Positions 1 through 8,615 of a stretch of DNA of 64,000 nucleotides are shown here, piece after piece. The DNA lies in NCBI GenBank assembly GCA_029562645.1, contig JAKQUI010000072.1:1-64000 (forward strand), read 5' to 3'. Positions within the stretch are counted from its first letter, which is position 1. Each line of letters opens with the position of its first letter. The position numbers and the translations under genes were made by a program. The stretch is from Spirochaetota bacterium. Its GTDB lineage: Bacteria > Spirochaetota > UBA4802 > JAKQUI01. The notes under the pieces were generated by a model, which was not told where the DNA came from, did not search any database, and saw only the letters and a program-made list of their open reading frames with translations.

Positions 1-351
1 AGCTGGGTGGACCGAAACACTAAGGAAAAGAGCTACTCCACGGTAACGATGGACATCTACGAATTTATGGCACGGATGCTTTATTACTTACCCGACCGCC
101 ATCGAAAAATGATCCGTTACTACGGATTGTATGCTCACAAGGTCGGAGAGAAGTTGAAGATCATTGATCGAAAGACCTGGGCAGCGGCCATTGAGAATTC
201 ATTCAATAAAAACCCTGAACTCTGTCCCGACTGCGGGAGTACAATGAGGCCGTCGCTTGTCTTTTCGTTCTTCGCAGAAGAGGAAATGAAAAAGCTGTGG
301 CGGTCTCATGTTCTGTGCAAAGGGTATTTTCGGATGAAGCGAGGGCCGTGA
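1..351 (+). CDS. IS91-like (Y2) transposase, C-terminal part, cut by window edge
   Basis: The frame is open from base 1 and ends in TGA at 349-351; the first ATG falls only inside a visible 116-residue tail. The segment 'MARMLYYLPDRHRKMIRYYG' resembles the conserved C-terminal block of IS91/ISCR-type Y2 transposases (a stretch like 'IPDKHFRMVRYYG'), followed by a Cys-pair motif 'CPDCGSTM' typical of that family's tail. The catalytic HUH and tyrosine regions would lie upstream of the window, so it is unknown whether the gene is intact. A short hairpin (CCCTG-TTT-CAGGG, 372-384) follows the stop. A related CPYCGSTM fragment lies near 32.4 kb. Family assignment is from remembered motifs only. 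Confidence 0.6.
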   Translation, partial: SWVDRNTKEKSYSTVTMDIYEFMARMLYYLPDRHRKMIRYYGLYAHKVGEKLKIIDRKTWAAAIENSFNKNPELCPDCGSTMRPSLVFSFFAEEEMKKLWRSHVLCKGYFRMKRGP

Positions 352-662
352 TGAGTTACGCTTGGACTGAACCCTGTTTCAGGGGTTAAAAACATGTTGA
401 CTTTTCCCAAGCTGCATGATTTGAACGGTCGAGGCGGCATGGGACCGCACGCGCATCGCTCGCAAAATTTTTCAATTTTTCCCGTCCGCGCAAATTTAAA
501 GACCAAATTTAAAGACCGATGTCACACGCTTTTTGGCTGTAAGAGGACAGTCTGACGGCTGATCCAGTTCTCATAACCGGCAGTATGTCTCTTGACGCAT
601 TACGGAAAGGGGCGGAGTTTCCTTGATGGTCAAGTATTATACCTAATTTCATTGTCGCGCTC
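352..662. other. Gene-free spacer with repeat copy 1
   Basis: No supported gene. It holds the hairpin at 372-384 after the transposase, an AT-rich stretch near 460-515, and the first copy of the ~126-bp dispersed repeat (505-630). The first 13 bases of the repeat are duplicated directly upstream (492-504). The small reading frames here are not credible. Confidence 0.6.
505..630 (+). repeat. Dispersed ~126-bp repeat, copy 1
   Basis: Starts AAATTTAAAGACCGATG and ends TTTCCTTGATGGT. By eye it is identical over all 126 bases to 5856-5981 and differs from 6240-6366 by three substitutions and one inserted G. A diverged copy lies at 33990-34114. Near its right end GGAAA and TTTCC can pair. No terminal inverted repeats or obvious target duplications are seen. 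It lies 33 bp beyond the stop of the cysteine desulfurase gene. Confidence 0.85.
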
Positions 663-1775
663 CTATTGAATAATATTTTGAAGCCTTTCCATTAAGGCGT
701 CAATTTCGTCTTTCGTGGTGTACCGTCCAAGGCTGAACCGCACCGCGCCGCGGGCAATCTCTTCATTCACGTTCATAGCCTTGAGTACCGGCGATATCGC
801 AGTGAGCCCCGTATGACATGCCGATCCCGTAGATACCGCCGTGTCCACCATTTTGTCCATGATCACATGACCCTCAAATCCCACAAAGCTGATGTTCAAA
901 GTATTCGGCAGTCTCTCCGAAGGGTGGCCGTTTAAACGGATCCTTGGGCCAAAGGCTTCCATGAGTCGCCCGTGCAGATATCCGGTGAGCTCTTTGATTT
1001 GATTGTTGGTCAGATGCCTTCCGGCAATTTCACACGCCTTCCCCAGGGCGACATCGAATATCACGTTTTCCGTTCCCGCACGTCGTCCGCTTTCATGTCC
1101 CGCACCGTGAATCAATGGTTCAATATGTATACCCCTGCGTATATACGTCGCTCCAATACCCTTTGGCGCATAGAGTTTATGGCCCGCAACTGTAAGAAAA
1201 TCCACGCCGAGTTCACGAACATTCGCGGGAATTTTACCGAGCGACTGTGCCGCGTCGGTATGCAGAAAAATGTTCTTATTCCTGCATAATTTGGCTATTT
1301 CTTTTACCGGCTGTATCGTGCCGGTTTCATTATTCGCGTGCATTACTGAAACGAGGATGGTCTTCCCGGTAATGAGCTTTCCAATCTCCTCGGCGGCCAC
1401 TCTGCCGTATTCATCCACCGGGGCGTATGAAACCCGATACCCCATCTGCTCAAGAAAGGAGCAGGGATTGAGCACGGAAGGATGTTCTATCTTGGTAGTG
1501 ATGATGTGATCGCCTTTATTTCGAAAGGAATGCGCCACACCTTTGATGACGTAATTATTCGATTCGCTTCCGCCGCTGGTAAAGAGTACCTCATCCGCAT
1601 CGCATCCGAGAAACGCGGCAATCTGTTCCCTTGCCTCTTCGACGGCCCTTCTGGCTTCCCTGCCCATCGCGTGTCCGCTCGATGGGTTTCCGAAACGGCC
1701 GTCAATGAAGGGTTTCATCGCATCTGAGACTTCAGGATCGACGGGAGTCGTCGCATTGTAATCAAAATATATCAT
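663..1775 (-). CDS. Cysteine desulfurase, NifS/IscS family
   Basis: A 370-residue PLP enzyme that would take sulfur from L-cysteine for Fe-S clusters or other sulfur carriers. Family marks are visible: N-terminal 'YFDYNATTP', the 'GGSESNN' block near 68-74, His-Thr-Asp-Ala-Ala-Gln near 172-177, the PLP lysine in 'AGHKLYAPKG' (K200) and the catalytic cysteine in 'STGSACHTG' (C320). Length is normal for the NifS group. No IscU, SufE or other Fe-S assembly gene is adjacent, so the acceptor is unknown. It lies in a block that looks less GC-rich than the rest of the window and is bracketed by direct repeats, so it may be acquired. It ends 45 bp upstream of... the RND gene lies at 1821 on the same strand, so a shared transcript is possible. 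Confidence 0.88.
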   Translation of the reverse strand: MIYFDYNATTPVDPEVSDAMKPFIDGRFGNPSSGHAMGREARRAVEEAREQIAAFLGCDADEVLFTSGGSESNNYVIKGVAHSFRNKGDHIITTKIEHPSVLNPCSFLEQMGYRVSYAPVDEYGRVAAEEIGKLITGKTILVSVMHANNETGTIQPVKEIAKLCRNKNIFLHTDAAQSLGKIPANVRELGVDFLTVAGHKLYAPKGIGATYIRRGIHIEPLIHGAGHESGRRAGTENVIFDVALGKACEIAGRHLTNNQIKELTGYLHGRLMEAFGPRIRLNGHPSERLPNTLNISFVGFEGHVIMDKMVDTAVSTGSACHTGLTAISPVLKAMNVNEEIARGAVRFSLGRYTTKDEIDALMERLQNIIQ

Positions 1776-1820
1776 TGTATTACTCCTCCTCTGTAGCTTC
1801 GATTATATTCCGGGATAATC

Positions 1821-4800
1821 TTACCGTTCACTCATGCCCGGCATGAACTTCACCAGGGTGCGCACATGCCTCAAAAGGTCGTTGCCAGCCGCAAACAGAA
1901 GCGGAATCATGAAAAGCGTGATGCCCGTACCGAAGAGTAGGCCGTATGCCATCACCAGGGACATATGGGAAAGAAATGGGTCGGAACCGCCTATACCGTA
2001 TCCCGTGGGTAACACTCCGAGTACCGTGGTAATGGTCGTAAGCAGGACCGGCCTCAGGCGCGATACGGACCCATGCAGTATATGTTCTTCTGTTACCGGT
2101 TTATCTTCCGCGAGACTTCGTATCGTATGGACCATCACTATCGCATTGTTGACTATGACGCCCATCAGGCCCACCATGGCTATCCCTCCCATCATCGAAG
2201 CGGGAATCCCGTGAGTTATCAGGACGAAGGCGAAACCTATCACCAGGAACGGGATGGATGTCATGATGATCATCGGCTTTGAAAACGAGTTTAATATGAG
2301 CGAAATGAGAAGATAGATGCCTATTAAGGCGGCAAGCGACGCCGCGGCGAGGCCGGAAAAAATGAGGTTCGTTTCCACTGGCTGTCCCGAGTATTCAACC
2401 GACACTGAATTATCCAAAGGGAACCGTGAGCGTACCCTTTCCATCACCTCAACCGGCGTTATTTTCTTCAGATCGGTATTGCCGAAAACCGTCACCGCTC
2501 TCTCCCCGTTCACATGATGTATGCCTGCCCTGGAAGGCTGTTCCTCCAGCGACGTAAACAGTGAAAGATTGATGATGTTTCCCTGTTTATTGGCAATAGG
2601 CAGGGTGTCGATGAACTGCTTGCTGGCCCTGCCGCGGTTGTTGAGGCGGAGCCGGAAATCGAGTGTGGAATCTACCGTGGAAAGACTGCTGACAATCATG
2701 CCGTCAAAGGCTATGCGTAAAGTAGTGAGTACGTCCTCCACCGTGAGGCCTGTTCTTGTGAGCAGGTCGTGGTCCAGTTTAAGGTTAAGCTCGTTTTTCC
2801 CCTCAATGTCATCGTTCTCAATATCATACACTCCCGGCAGCGTCGCGAGGTACTCGCGGATTTCCTTCTCCTTTTTATTGCGGAGGTCGTCGTTGTTGGA
2901 TACCACCCGTATTTCAAACGGACGGCCCATGGGAGGCCCCAGCCTGCTGAGGTTCGTTACATACACCGCCTTATTGTCTTTTTTCTTCGCAATCTCCTTT
3001 TTAAGCGAATCCATTATCTGTTCTGCCGTACGGCTCCTCTGGGAAAACGGTTTCAAATAGGCGAAAATCACCCCAATATTGTTCTGCGTCCCCATCGTTG
3101 TTGCGCTCAGAAGGCTGTTGGTGCCTATTCTCGTGCTGAAACCAATAAGTTCGTTTTCCGGAAGCTTCAGCATCAGTTTTTCAAAATCGTTAACGGCTTT
3201 CTCGGTTTCTTCTGCGGTTGTTCCCTTCGGGAGCGTTACGGATACGGTGAATCCTTCTGCGGCATCCTGGGGAAAAGGATCCTTATCCACATATCGCGCG
3301 AAAAGGATTGTTGAGGCGACAAGCACCGTTATCATGGCGGCAATGACCTTATACCTGTGCCGCATGGCGAAGTCAAGGGAGGAATGATAGGCGTTCTCCA
3401 TCCGCACCACAAAGCGTTTTTTAGACGTTTTCGCCGCCTTGCCGTGGCTTAGATGTGATGGGAGCATGAAATAGCTTTCAAACAGGGAAATTGAAAGTCC
3501 CACAACCACCATGAGGGGAATCGCCCAGATGAATTTGCCGGGAAAACCGCCGAGAGAGAAAAGGGGCGTAAACGCCACCATGGTGGTGAGACTTGAGGCC
3601 GCCACCGGGACCCACATGGTTTTTACCGCCGCCACCGCGGCTTCCTTCGGTTCCATGCCGAGTTCCCTGTTGCTGTTTATCTCCTCGGCAATGACGATTG
3701 CGTCGTCCACAAGCATACCTATTATGATTATGAAACCGCCAAGTGATATCAGGTTGAGCGAAATGCCGTAATTTTTAATGAAGATGAACATCCCGAAAAG
3801 GGTGAAAGGGATGCCGAAGGCGGTCCAGACGGCGGTTTTTGCGTCGAAAATCATGAAAAGCACGGCGATGACCAGGATGAAGCCGATGACCGCGTTGCCC
3901 GCCAGCAGGCTTATCCTGTCCCGCGTAAGGCGTGACTGGTCAAGGAGCACCTTCATGGTTGTTCCTGCCGGAAACGATTCACTTTCCAGGAGGCGGTGTA
4001 TGCCGTCGACGGTTCTGATGAGGTCGCTGGTCCCGGTTTTTTTTATTGAAAGGGTTGCCCCCCTTTTGCCGTTGTTGCGCACTATCAGATTGGTTTCCCT
4101 CGGTGTCAAAACGACGGTTGCCACCTGTTTTAACCTCACGCCGTACCCGGCGTCGTTCATAATAAGGTTCGTTTCCAGCACGTCCTTGTAGTCGTCAAAC
4201 TTGCTCAGAAAGACGATTTTCTTTTCGTCGACGAACGATTTGATCGTTCCCCCGGATCCCTCAAGGTTCCTCTTCTGAATTGCCTGCTGGATCATTTTAA
4301 GATCCACGCGGTATTCCCTGGCCCTTCCCGGGTCCACGAGAATATGCGCTTCTTCGTCCGGCAGGCCTATCACGGTAACGTTGGAAACGCCGGAAACCTT
4401 TCTTATTTTCTTCTCGAGCCTGTCGATGTACGGCTTAAGGATTTTATAGTCGCCCGTGAAGGCCACCTCCATCACGGGAACGTCCGATGAAGTATACTCG
4501 CTGATGGAGGGCCTCCCTTCAATTTCCCTCGGGAGGTCCCCGATCGCCGCAATGGCGCTTTCGGCGTCGTTATACAGTTTCCTGAAGTCGTCCGGGGTCG
4601 CGTTGTCATCGGCCTGTACCTCAATTCTTGAAACTCCTTCCTCCGAAACCGATAGGACCTCTTTGATGCCCTCAAGTTCTTCAAGCGCGTCCTCAATCGG
4701 GACAGTTACATTGAGCTCCACGTCCCTCGCCGATGCCCCGGGATATATCGTTTGAATGATTATTTTATTCATCGATATTTCGGGGAACCCTTCCTTGCGG

Positions 4801-4898
4801 GCCTCCATGACGCTTTTCACGCCCAGTCCGATCACCGCCAGAATGATGATGTTGATCAGCATGGGTCTGTTGATGAAAAACCGGACAAGTGTGTTCAT
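1821..4898 (-). CDS. RND efflux transporter, AcrB/MexF-type inner-membrane pump
   Basis: A 1025-residue resistance-nodulation-division protein using the proton gradient to export drugs or other amphiphiles. The N-terminus ('FFINRPMLINIIILAVIGLG') is the first membrane helix; two large periplasmic loops and two sets of helices follow in the usual RND layout. The proton-relay Asp-Asp pair in 'GMLVDDAIVIAEE' sits near residue 398. Length fits the family. It follows the tetR-like gene by 46 bp in the same direction, a usual local-repressor arrangement. No membrane-fusion protein or outer-membrane channel gene is next to it, so partners must be elsewhere or it works alone. Substrate cannot be told from sequence. 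Confidence 0.88.
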   Translation of the reverse strand: MNTLVRFFINRPMLINIIILAVIGLGVKSVMEARKEGFPEISMNKIIIQTIYPGASARDVELNVTVPIEDALEELEGIKEVLSVSEEGVSRIEVQADDNATPDDFRKLYNDAESAIAAIGDLPREIEGRPSISEYTSSDVPVMEVAFTGDYKILKPYIDRLEKKIRKVSGVSNVTVIGLPDEEAHILVDPGRAREYRVDLKMIQQAIQKRNLEGSGGTIKSFVDEKKIVFLSKFDDYKDVLETNLIMNDAGYGVRLKQVATVVLTPRETNLIVRNNGKRGATLSIKKTGTSDLIRTVDGIHRLLESESFPAGTTMKVLLDQSRLTRDRISLLAGNAVIGFILVIAVLFMIFDAKTAVWTAFGIPFTLFGMFIFIKNYGISLNLISLGGFIIIIGMLVDDAIVIAEEINSNRELGMEPKEAAVAAVKTMWVPVAASSLTTMVAFTPLFSLGGFPGKFIWAIPLMVVVGLSISLFESYFMLPSHLSHGKAAKTSKKRFVVRMENAYHSSLDFAMRHRYKVIAAMITVLVASTILFARYVDKDPFPQDAAEGFTVSVTLPKGTTAEETEKAVNDFEKLMLKLPENELIGFSTRIGTNSLLSATTMGTQNNIGVIFAYLKPFSQRSRTAEQIMDSLKKEIAKKKDNKAVYVTNLSRLGPPMGRPFEIRVVSNNDDLRNKKEKEIREYLATLPGVYDIENDDIEGKNELNLKLDHDLLTRTGLTVEDVLTTLRIAFDGMIVSSLSTVDSTLDFRLRLNNRGRASKQFIDTLPIANKQGNIINLSLFTSLEEQPSRAGIHHVNGERAVTVFGNTDLKKITPVEVMERVRSRFPLDNSVSVEYSGQPVETNLIFSGLAAASLAALIGIYLLISLILNSFSKPMIIMTSIPFLVIGFAFVLITHGIPASMMGGIAMVGLMGVIVNNAIVMVHTIRSLAEDKPVTEEHILHGSVSRLRPVLLTTITTVLGVLPTGYGIGGSDPFLSHMSLVMAYGLLFGTGITLFMIPLLFAAGNDLLRHVRTLVKFMPGMSER

Positions 4899-4944
4899 TA
4901 TAATAAATCCTTATGCTCTGGACGCAAATCCGTCGCTATCCGTG

Positions 4945-5532
4945 TTATTTCACTGCAAGTAACGCCCTCATCGTTTTCCATAATTTTCTGCCGTCCGCAA
5001 TAATGTCGAAAGACCTCTTCATCAATCGCCACCGTGTCACGAGCAGCCTGAAAGCTCCCATGACTATCAGGGACAACTGCTCATCCGGCTGGTCATTTCT
5101 AATGCATCCTTCGGACTGTCCGCGTCGAATCATGTCCCGCAAACCCGACTGAGAGAGCTCCATAATGGACCTCACTTCGGAAGAAAGGCGGTCATTGTTC
5201 TGGAATATCTCCTCTGAAAAAATCGCTGCGGCGATGGAAGGATACTCGTTGAACATTCGCAGCGAGCCTTCATAAAGTGCTCCTATCTGATCCAGGGGAT
5301 TCGTCGCCCTTTCCTTTGCGATTATCATCCTCTCCCCTATTCCGTTTTTAAACCGCCTTAAAATCTCCGTAAGGATCTCCTGCTTGTTTTTAAAATGCCG
5401 GTAAATCCCCGGTTCCGTTATGCCCACTTCCCGTGAAATATTTTTAGTGGTGAGATTCTGAATCCCCTTTCTTTCTATAAGGGCAAGCGATGCCGCAATG
5501 ATTTCGTCTTTACGTTCCGGCCGTGTGTTCAT
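4945..5532 (-). CDS. TetR/AcrR-family transcriptional regulator
   Basis: A 195-residue protein with an N-terminal TetR helix-turn-helix ('ISREVGITEPGIYRHFKNK', about residues 33-51) and a C-terminal ligand-binding part. I chose ATG at 5532 because AAAGAGG lies about five bases upstream; a longer form would need a TTG at 5547. Just upstream is a perfect inverted repeat, TTAGT-AAAC-ACTAA (5551-5564), a likely autoregulatory operator. The RND gene follows by 46 bp, so repressor and pump probably share a transcript released by a pump substrate. Inference rests on family habit and position. Confidence 0.87.
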   Translation of the reverse strand: MNTRPERKDEIIAASLALIERKGIQNLTTKNISREVGITEPGIYRHFKNKQEILTEILRRFKNGIGERMIIAKERATNPLDQIGALYEGSLRMFNEYPSIAAAIFSEEIFQNNDRLSSEVRSIMELSQSGLRDMIRRGQSEGCIRNDQPDEQLSLIVMGAFRLLVTRWRLMKRSFDIIADGRKLWKTMRALLAVK

Positions 5533-5550
5533 CTGTGCCTCTTTCAAAAG

Positions 5551-5564
5551 TTAGTAAACACTAA
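5551..5564. promoter_or_regulatory. Candidate TetR operator
   Basis: TTAGTAAACACTAA is a perfect 5-4-5 inverted repeat 18 bp upstream of the tetR-like start codon. Position and symmetry fit an operator bound by a TetR dimer; binding is inferred. Confidence 0.6.
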
Positions 5565-5855
5565 TATATCAAAAAATTCCACCGTCGTCAATATTTCTCA
5601 AAAAAAAATGGCATAAAAGCAGTCCGACAGGACTGAATATTGAGTTTATACAAAAATATCATGCTAAAGGGTTTCTGATGTAAGGGAAACCCGTGCCTTT
5701 ACACGTCGGGAGAGCACAAATCGTGTTACCACGCACCAGCTGGGAAGCCGGGCCGTGGGACCTGGAGAAGTATCTGGGGATTCGTGGTTGTTTTCATGAC
5801 ACTGCAGGCTTTCGGAGCTCACACGGGGATTCTCGCACATCCCGGTGAATCGGCA

Positions 5856-5981
5856 AAATTTAAAGACCGATGTCACACGCTTTTTGGCTGTAAGAGGACA
5901 GTCTGACGGCTGATCCAGTTCTCATAACCGGCAGTATGTCTCTTGACGCATTACGGAAAGGGGCGGAGTTTCCTTGATGGT
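5856..5981 (+). repeat. Dispersed ~126-bp repeat, copy 2
   Basis: By eye identical base for base to copy 1 (505-630) and in the same orientation. The distance between equivalent bases is 5351 bp, so recombination between the two would release a circle carrying the cysteine desulfurase, RND and TetR genes. Confidence 0.85.
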
Positions 5982-6239
5982 AGATTTTAACAACTCCAGG
6001 AGCGAGCCGCATGGGTCTGGTCTATTACTTAGTATCACTGGGGAGGGTCTCCGTAGAGTCTGAGGGGCCATGGGGCCGGCCGGGGCTTTTCAGCTAGAAA
6101 AAAATGGACACAAAATCAGAGGCTCAGAGCGGCCTCGGGAATATGTTGGGTTGTTGGGTTGAAACATAAATGCTCTAAACCAACGCCAAAAAGTTTTAGG
6201 TTTCAACATAACATAACGGAAAAAAACACCTGGTGGGAT

Positions 6240-6366
6240 AAATTTAAAGACCGATGTCACACGCTTTTTGGCTGTAAGAGGACTGTCTGACGGGCTGATC
6301 CAGTTCTCATAACCGGCAGTATGTTTCTTGACGCATTGCGGAAAGGGGCGGAGTTTCCTTGATGGT
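6240..6366 (+). repeat. Dispersed ~126-bp repeat, copy 3
   Basis: Same orientation as copies 1 and 2, with an A-to-T change, one extra G, a C-to-T and an A-to-G change. Its right end is 16 bp from the stop codon of the precorrin-2 dehydrogenase gene on the other strand, as copy 1 is close to the 3' end of another gene. Confidence 0.85.
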
Positions 6367-6382
6367 AATGATCGGCACTCCC

Positions 6383-7036
6383 CTACCGCCCCACGATCGT
6401 CAGGAGCAATTCCACCACCTCGCCGGCAATGGTCGCGGTGATGAGCTTGTTGAGGACCTCGTCGTTGTTGGCGATGTATTTGAGGACCTCGCCTCGCTCG
6501 GCCGACGTGAGATGCGACAATCGCGGGTTCTCACGGAGGGCCTTCCGCGCGGCGGCGAGCGCCTCGAGCTTCACCTCGATGTCCTCGGGGACATGGCGCT
6601 CGAGCTCCCGGCGCAACCGCGCGGCCATCGAGGGCGAAAGGCCGCCCGTCGAGACGGCGATGAGGAGGTCCCCCCGGCGGATCGTCGAGGGGACGATAAA
6701 GGAGCAGTTCTCGGGATCGTCCACGGCATTGATGAAGAGATTCCGCTCCTCGGCCTCGCGGAAGACCGCGCGGTTTACTTCTCCGTCGTCGGTCGCCGAG
6801 ATGACGAGCGCGGCGCCCGCACAGTCGCCGGGCTCGTAGGCGCGTTCGCGGATGGCGACGCGCGCCGGTTCCGCGGCCGCGATCGCCGCGATCTCCGGCA
6901 GCACCGACGGCGCGACAAGCGTAATGCGCGCCCCGGCGTCGAGCAGGTCCTTCACCTTGCGCAGCGCGACGCCGCCCCCACCCACGATGACGACGCTGCG
7001 CCCTTCGAGATTGAGAAATGCGGGATATGGCTTCAT
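6383..7036 (-). CDS. Precorrin-2 dehydrogenase / sirohydrochlorin ferrochelatase-type protein (CysG N-terminal / Met8 family)
   Basis: A 217-residue protein matching the N-terminal module of siroheme synthase, which oxidises precorrin-2 to sirohydrochlorin with NAD+ and in some members also inserts iron. Visible marks are 'VVIVGGGGVALRKV' (NAD-binding Gly-rich loop, 16-28), the catalytic-type Asp in 'INAVDDPENCSFIVPS' (about 106) and the 'STGGLSPSMAARLR' segment. The methyltransferase half of CysG is absent, as usual for the stand-alone form. It is last in a tight run with the Cys-pair protein (34 bp) and AhbC, linking it to siroheme-derived heme synthesis. Confidence 0.87.
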   Translation of the reverse strand: MKPYPAFLNLEGRSVVIVGGGGVALRKVKDLLDAGARITLVAPSVLPEIAAIAAAEPARVAIRERAYEPGDCAGAALVISATDDGEVNRAVFREAEERNLFINAVDDPENCSFIVPSTIRRGDLLIAVSTGGLSPSMAARLRRELERHVPEDIEVKLEALAAARKALRENPRLSHLTSAERGEVLKYIANNDEVLNKLITATIAGEVVELLLTIVGR

Positions 7037-7070
7037 CGGCGCGCTCCGTCGCGGATAGTTGAATGGAACA

Positions 7071-7340
7071 TCACTGATCGTCTCGCATGCTCACCCAGCC
7101 GCCGAATTTGTAGCGCCGGGTGCAGCGGATTCCGTCGATGAAAACCGGATTGTCGCCGTCGTCGGTGAAGGCGTATCGGTGCGCCTCCTCGGCAGGCACT
7201 GTCTGGGTGATGTGGCGGGCGGGCTCGCCCTGGGCATTCAGGGCGCGCGCGTCGCAGGCGGGGCATACGGCGCGCGGGTAATTGGAATGGGGTTCCGTGA
7301 GCGCGGCCCCGCAAATTGCGCACTGTTCGGATACGGCCAT
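7071..7340 (-). CDS. Small Cys-pair (zinc-ribbon-like) protein of unknown function
   Basis: An 89-residue protein with two CxxC pairs (C7/C10 and C26/C29) that could hold zinc or a metal centre, then a region rich in charged and aromatic residues ending in 'CTRRYKFGGWVSM'. It starts three bases after the ahbC-like stop and lies 34 bp before the precorrin-2 dehydrogenase gene, so it is almost certainly cotranscribed. I do not recognise the family. Tight packing suggests a role linked to tetrapyrrole handling, but nothing in the protein proves that. Confidence 0.65.
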   Translation of the reverse strand: MAVSEQCAICGAALTEPHSNYPRAVCPACDARALNAQGEPARHITQTVPAEEAHRYAFTDDGDNPVFIDGIRCTRRYKFGGWVSMRDDQ

Positions 7341-7343
7341 CGC

Positions 7344-8615
7344 CTACCTCGCGAGCTCCGGCGGCATGGGGAATGATTCGCCGCGGGCGGCAAGCTCCCG
7401 CTTCATCTCGTCGGTGAGGCCGATCTCCTCGTCGGTAAGGTAGCACTGCGGATCCGGCGCCCACGGGTCGTGGTATACGCGATACGCGCGCACCCGCATG
7501 GCCCCGGTGCACAGGGCACGGTGCGCGCACAGGCGGCATCGGCCCTTGATGTAGTCGGCCTTGTTCTTGAGGCCCTTCATGAGCGACTCGCTCTCGTCGG
7601 TCCAGATGTCGCCGAAGCTGCGCTCGCGAATGTTGCCGAAGGAATAATCCTGCCAGAACTGGTCGGGGTGCACGTTCCCGACGAAGTCGATGTTCCCGAT
7701 CCCCACGCCCGTGGAGTGCGCGCCGCCGCCGTTCCAGGCGAGAAGCTCGCGCACCTCCTCCGCGCGGTGCGGATCGGACTCGCGAAGCTTCAGGTACAGA
7801 TACACCCCGTCCGCGTGATTGTCCACCGTGAGAATGTTGATGTCGCGCTTTCGCTCGAAGAAGTCCTTCGTGCGCGCCAGGATGATGTCCATCGCGTCGC
7901 GCGACTGGCCATGCGTGAGGTCGTCGGCGAAGATGCCGCTCCCGCGCCCCGAGTACACCAGATGATAGAAGCAGGCGCGGTTGATGCCCTCGCGCTCGAT
8001 GAAATCGAAGATGCGGTGCAGGTCCGCGTAGGTGTGCCGCGTGAGCGTGAGGCGCAGGCCCACGCGCTGGCCCACGGCCACGCAGTTCTCGAAGCCCTTC
8101 ATGGCTTTCGAAAAGGCCCCCTTCTGGCCGCGAAACTCGTCGTTCACATCCTCCATGCCGTCCAGGCTGATCCCCACGTACACGATGCCGGAGTCCTTGA
8201 TGGCGCGCGCGGCGTCGCGGTCGATGAGCGTCCCGTTGGTGGAGATCACCGGGCGGATGTCGCGCGCGCTGGCGCGCTCGATGAGCGTGAAGAGGTCCCT
8301 GCGCATGAGCGGCTCGCCGCCGGAGAAGAGGAGCGACGGGATGCCGAAGGCCGCGAGATCGTCGATGAGGCGCAGGCCCTCGTCGGTGGACAGCTCGTCC
8401 GCGTACCGCCGGTTCGCGGAGTCCGTATAACAGTGGACGCAGTTGAGATTGCAGGTGCGCGTGACGCTCCACACCACGATGGGCCGCCGCTCGCGCGCGC
8501 TCACGACCACGCGGTGCGGCCGGTTGCCGTGGCAATCCGCGCCGCTTTCTGTTCCGTAGCGGAGGCCGTCGCCGGTCGAGGCGCCCCCGCAGTAGAGTTT
8601 TCCGATGTCGATCAT
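7344..8615 (-). CDS. ahbC: Radical-SAM 12,18-didecarboxysiroheme deacetylase-like (AhbC/NirJ type)
   Basis: A 423-residue radical-SAM enzyme. The N-terminus 'MIDIGKLYCGG....GLRYG' resembles AhbC, the enzyme that removes acetate side chains in siroheme-dependent heme synthesis. The 4Fe-4S motif is C55-x3-C59-x2-C62 ('CNLNCVHC'); a Cys-rich C-terminal SPASM-like region ('CRLCAHRALC') would hold auxiliary clusters. I chose ATG at 8615 because this family start follows GGGAG by nine bases; the frame opens 31 codons earlier without a good ribosome site. Partners AhbA/B and AhbD are not in the window. The downstream precorrin-2 dehydrogenase supports the pathway. NirJ (heme d1) is the main alternative. 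Confidence 0.78.
   Translation of the reverse strand: MIDIGKLYCGGASTGDGLRYGTESGADCHGNRPHRVVVSARERRPIVVWSVTRTCNLNCVHCYTDSANRRYADELSTDEGLRLIDDLAAFGIPSLLFSGGEPLMRRDLFTLIERASARDIRPVISTNGTLIDRDAARAIKDSGIVYVGISLDGMEDVNDEFRGQKGAFSKAMKGFENCVAVGQRVGLRLTLTRHTYADLHRIFDFIEREGINRACFYHLVYSGRGSGIFADDLTHGQSRDAMDIILARTKDFFERKRDINILTVDNHADGVYLYLKLRESDPHRAEEVRELLAWNGGGAHSTGVGIGNIDFVGNVHPDQFWQDYSFGNIRERSFGDIWTDESESLMKGLKNKADYIKGRCRLCAHRALCTGAMRVRAYRVYHDPWAPDPQCYLTDEEIGLTDEMKRELAARGESFPMPPELAR

Larger units (their letters stand above)
5565..6382. other. Gene-free region with two repeat copies
   Basis: No supported gene in about 800 bp. It holds repeat copies 2 and 3 (5856-5981 and 6240-6366), a hairpin GGGTTTC/GAAACCC (5669-5692), and around 6143-6217 a pair of related inverted stretches (TTGAAAC and GTTTCAA with GTTGGG-like flanks). 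The short frame at 5664-5876 has no recognisable protein character. This looks like mobile-element debris at the right edge of the accessory block. Confidence 0.6.

Noticed and set aside
5664-5876. Small minus-strand frame between the repeats
   Set aside because: No domain, no ribosome site, and partly covers repeat copy 2.
505-6366. Repeats as a CRISPR array
   Set aside because: Copies are 126 bp, irregularly spaced and few; no spacers or cas genes.
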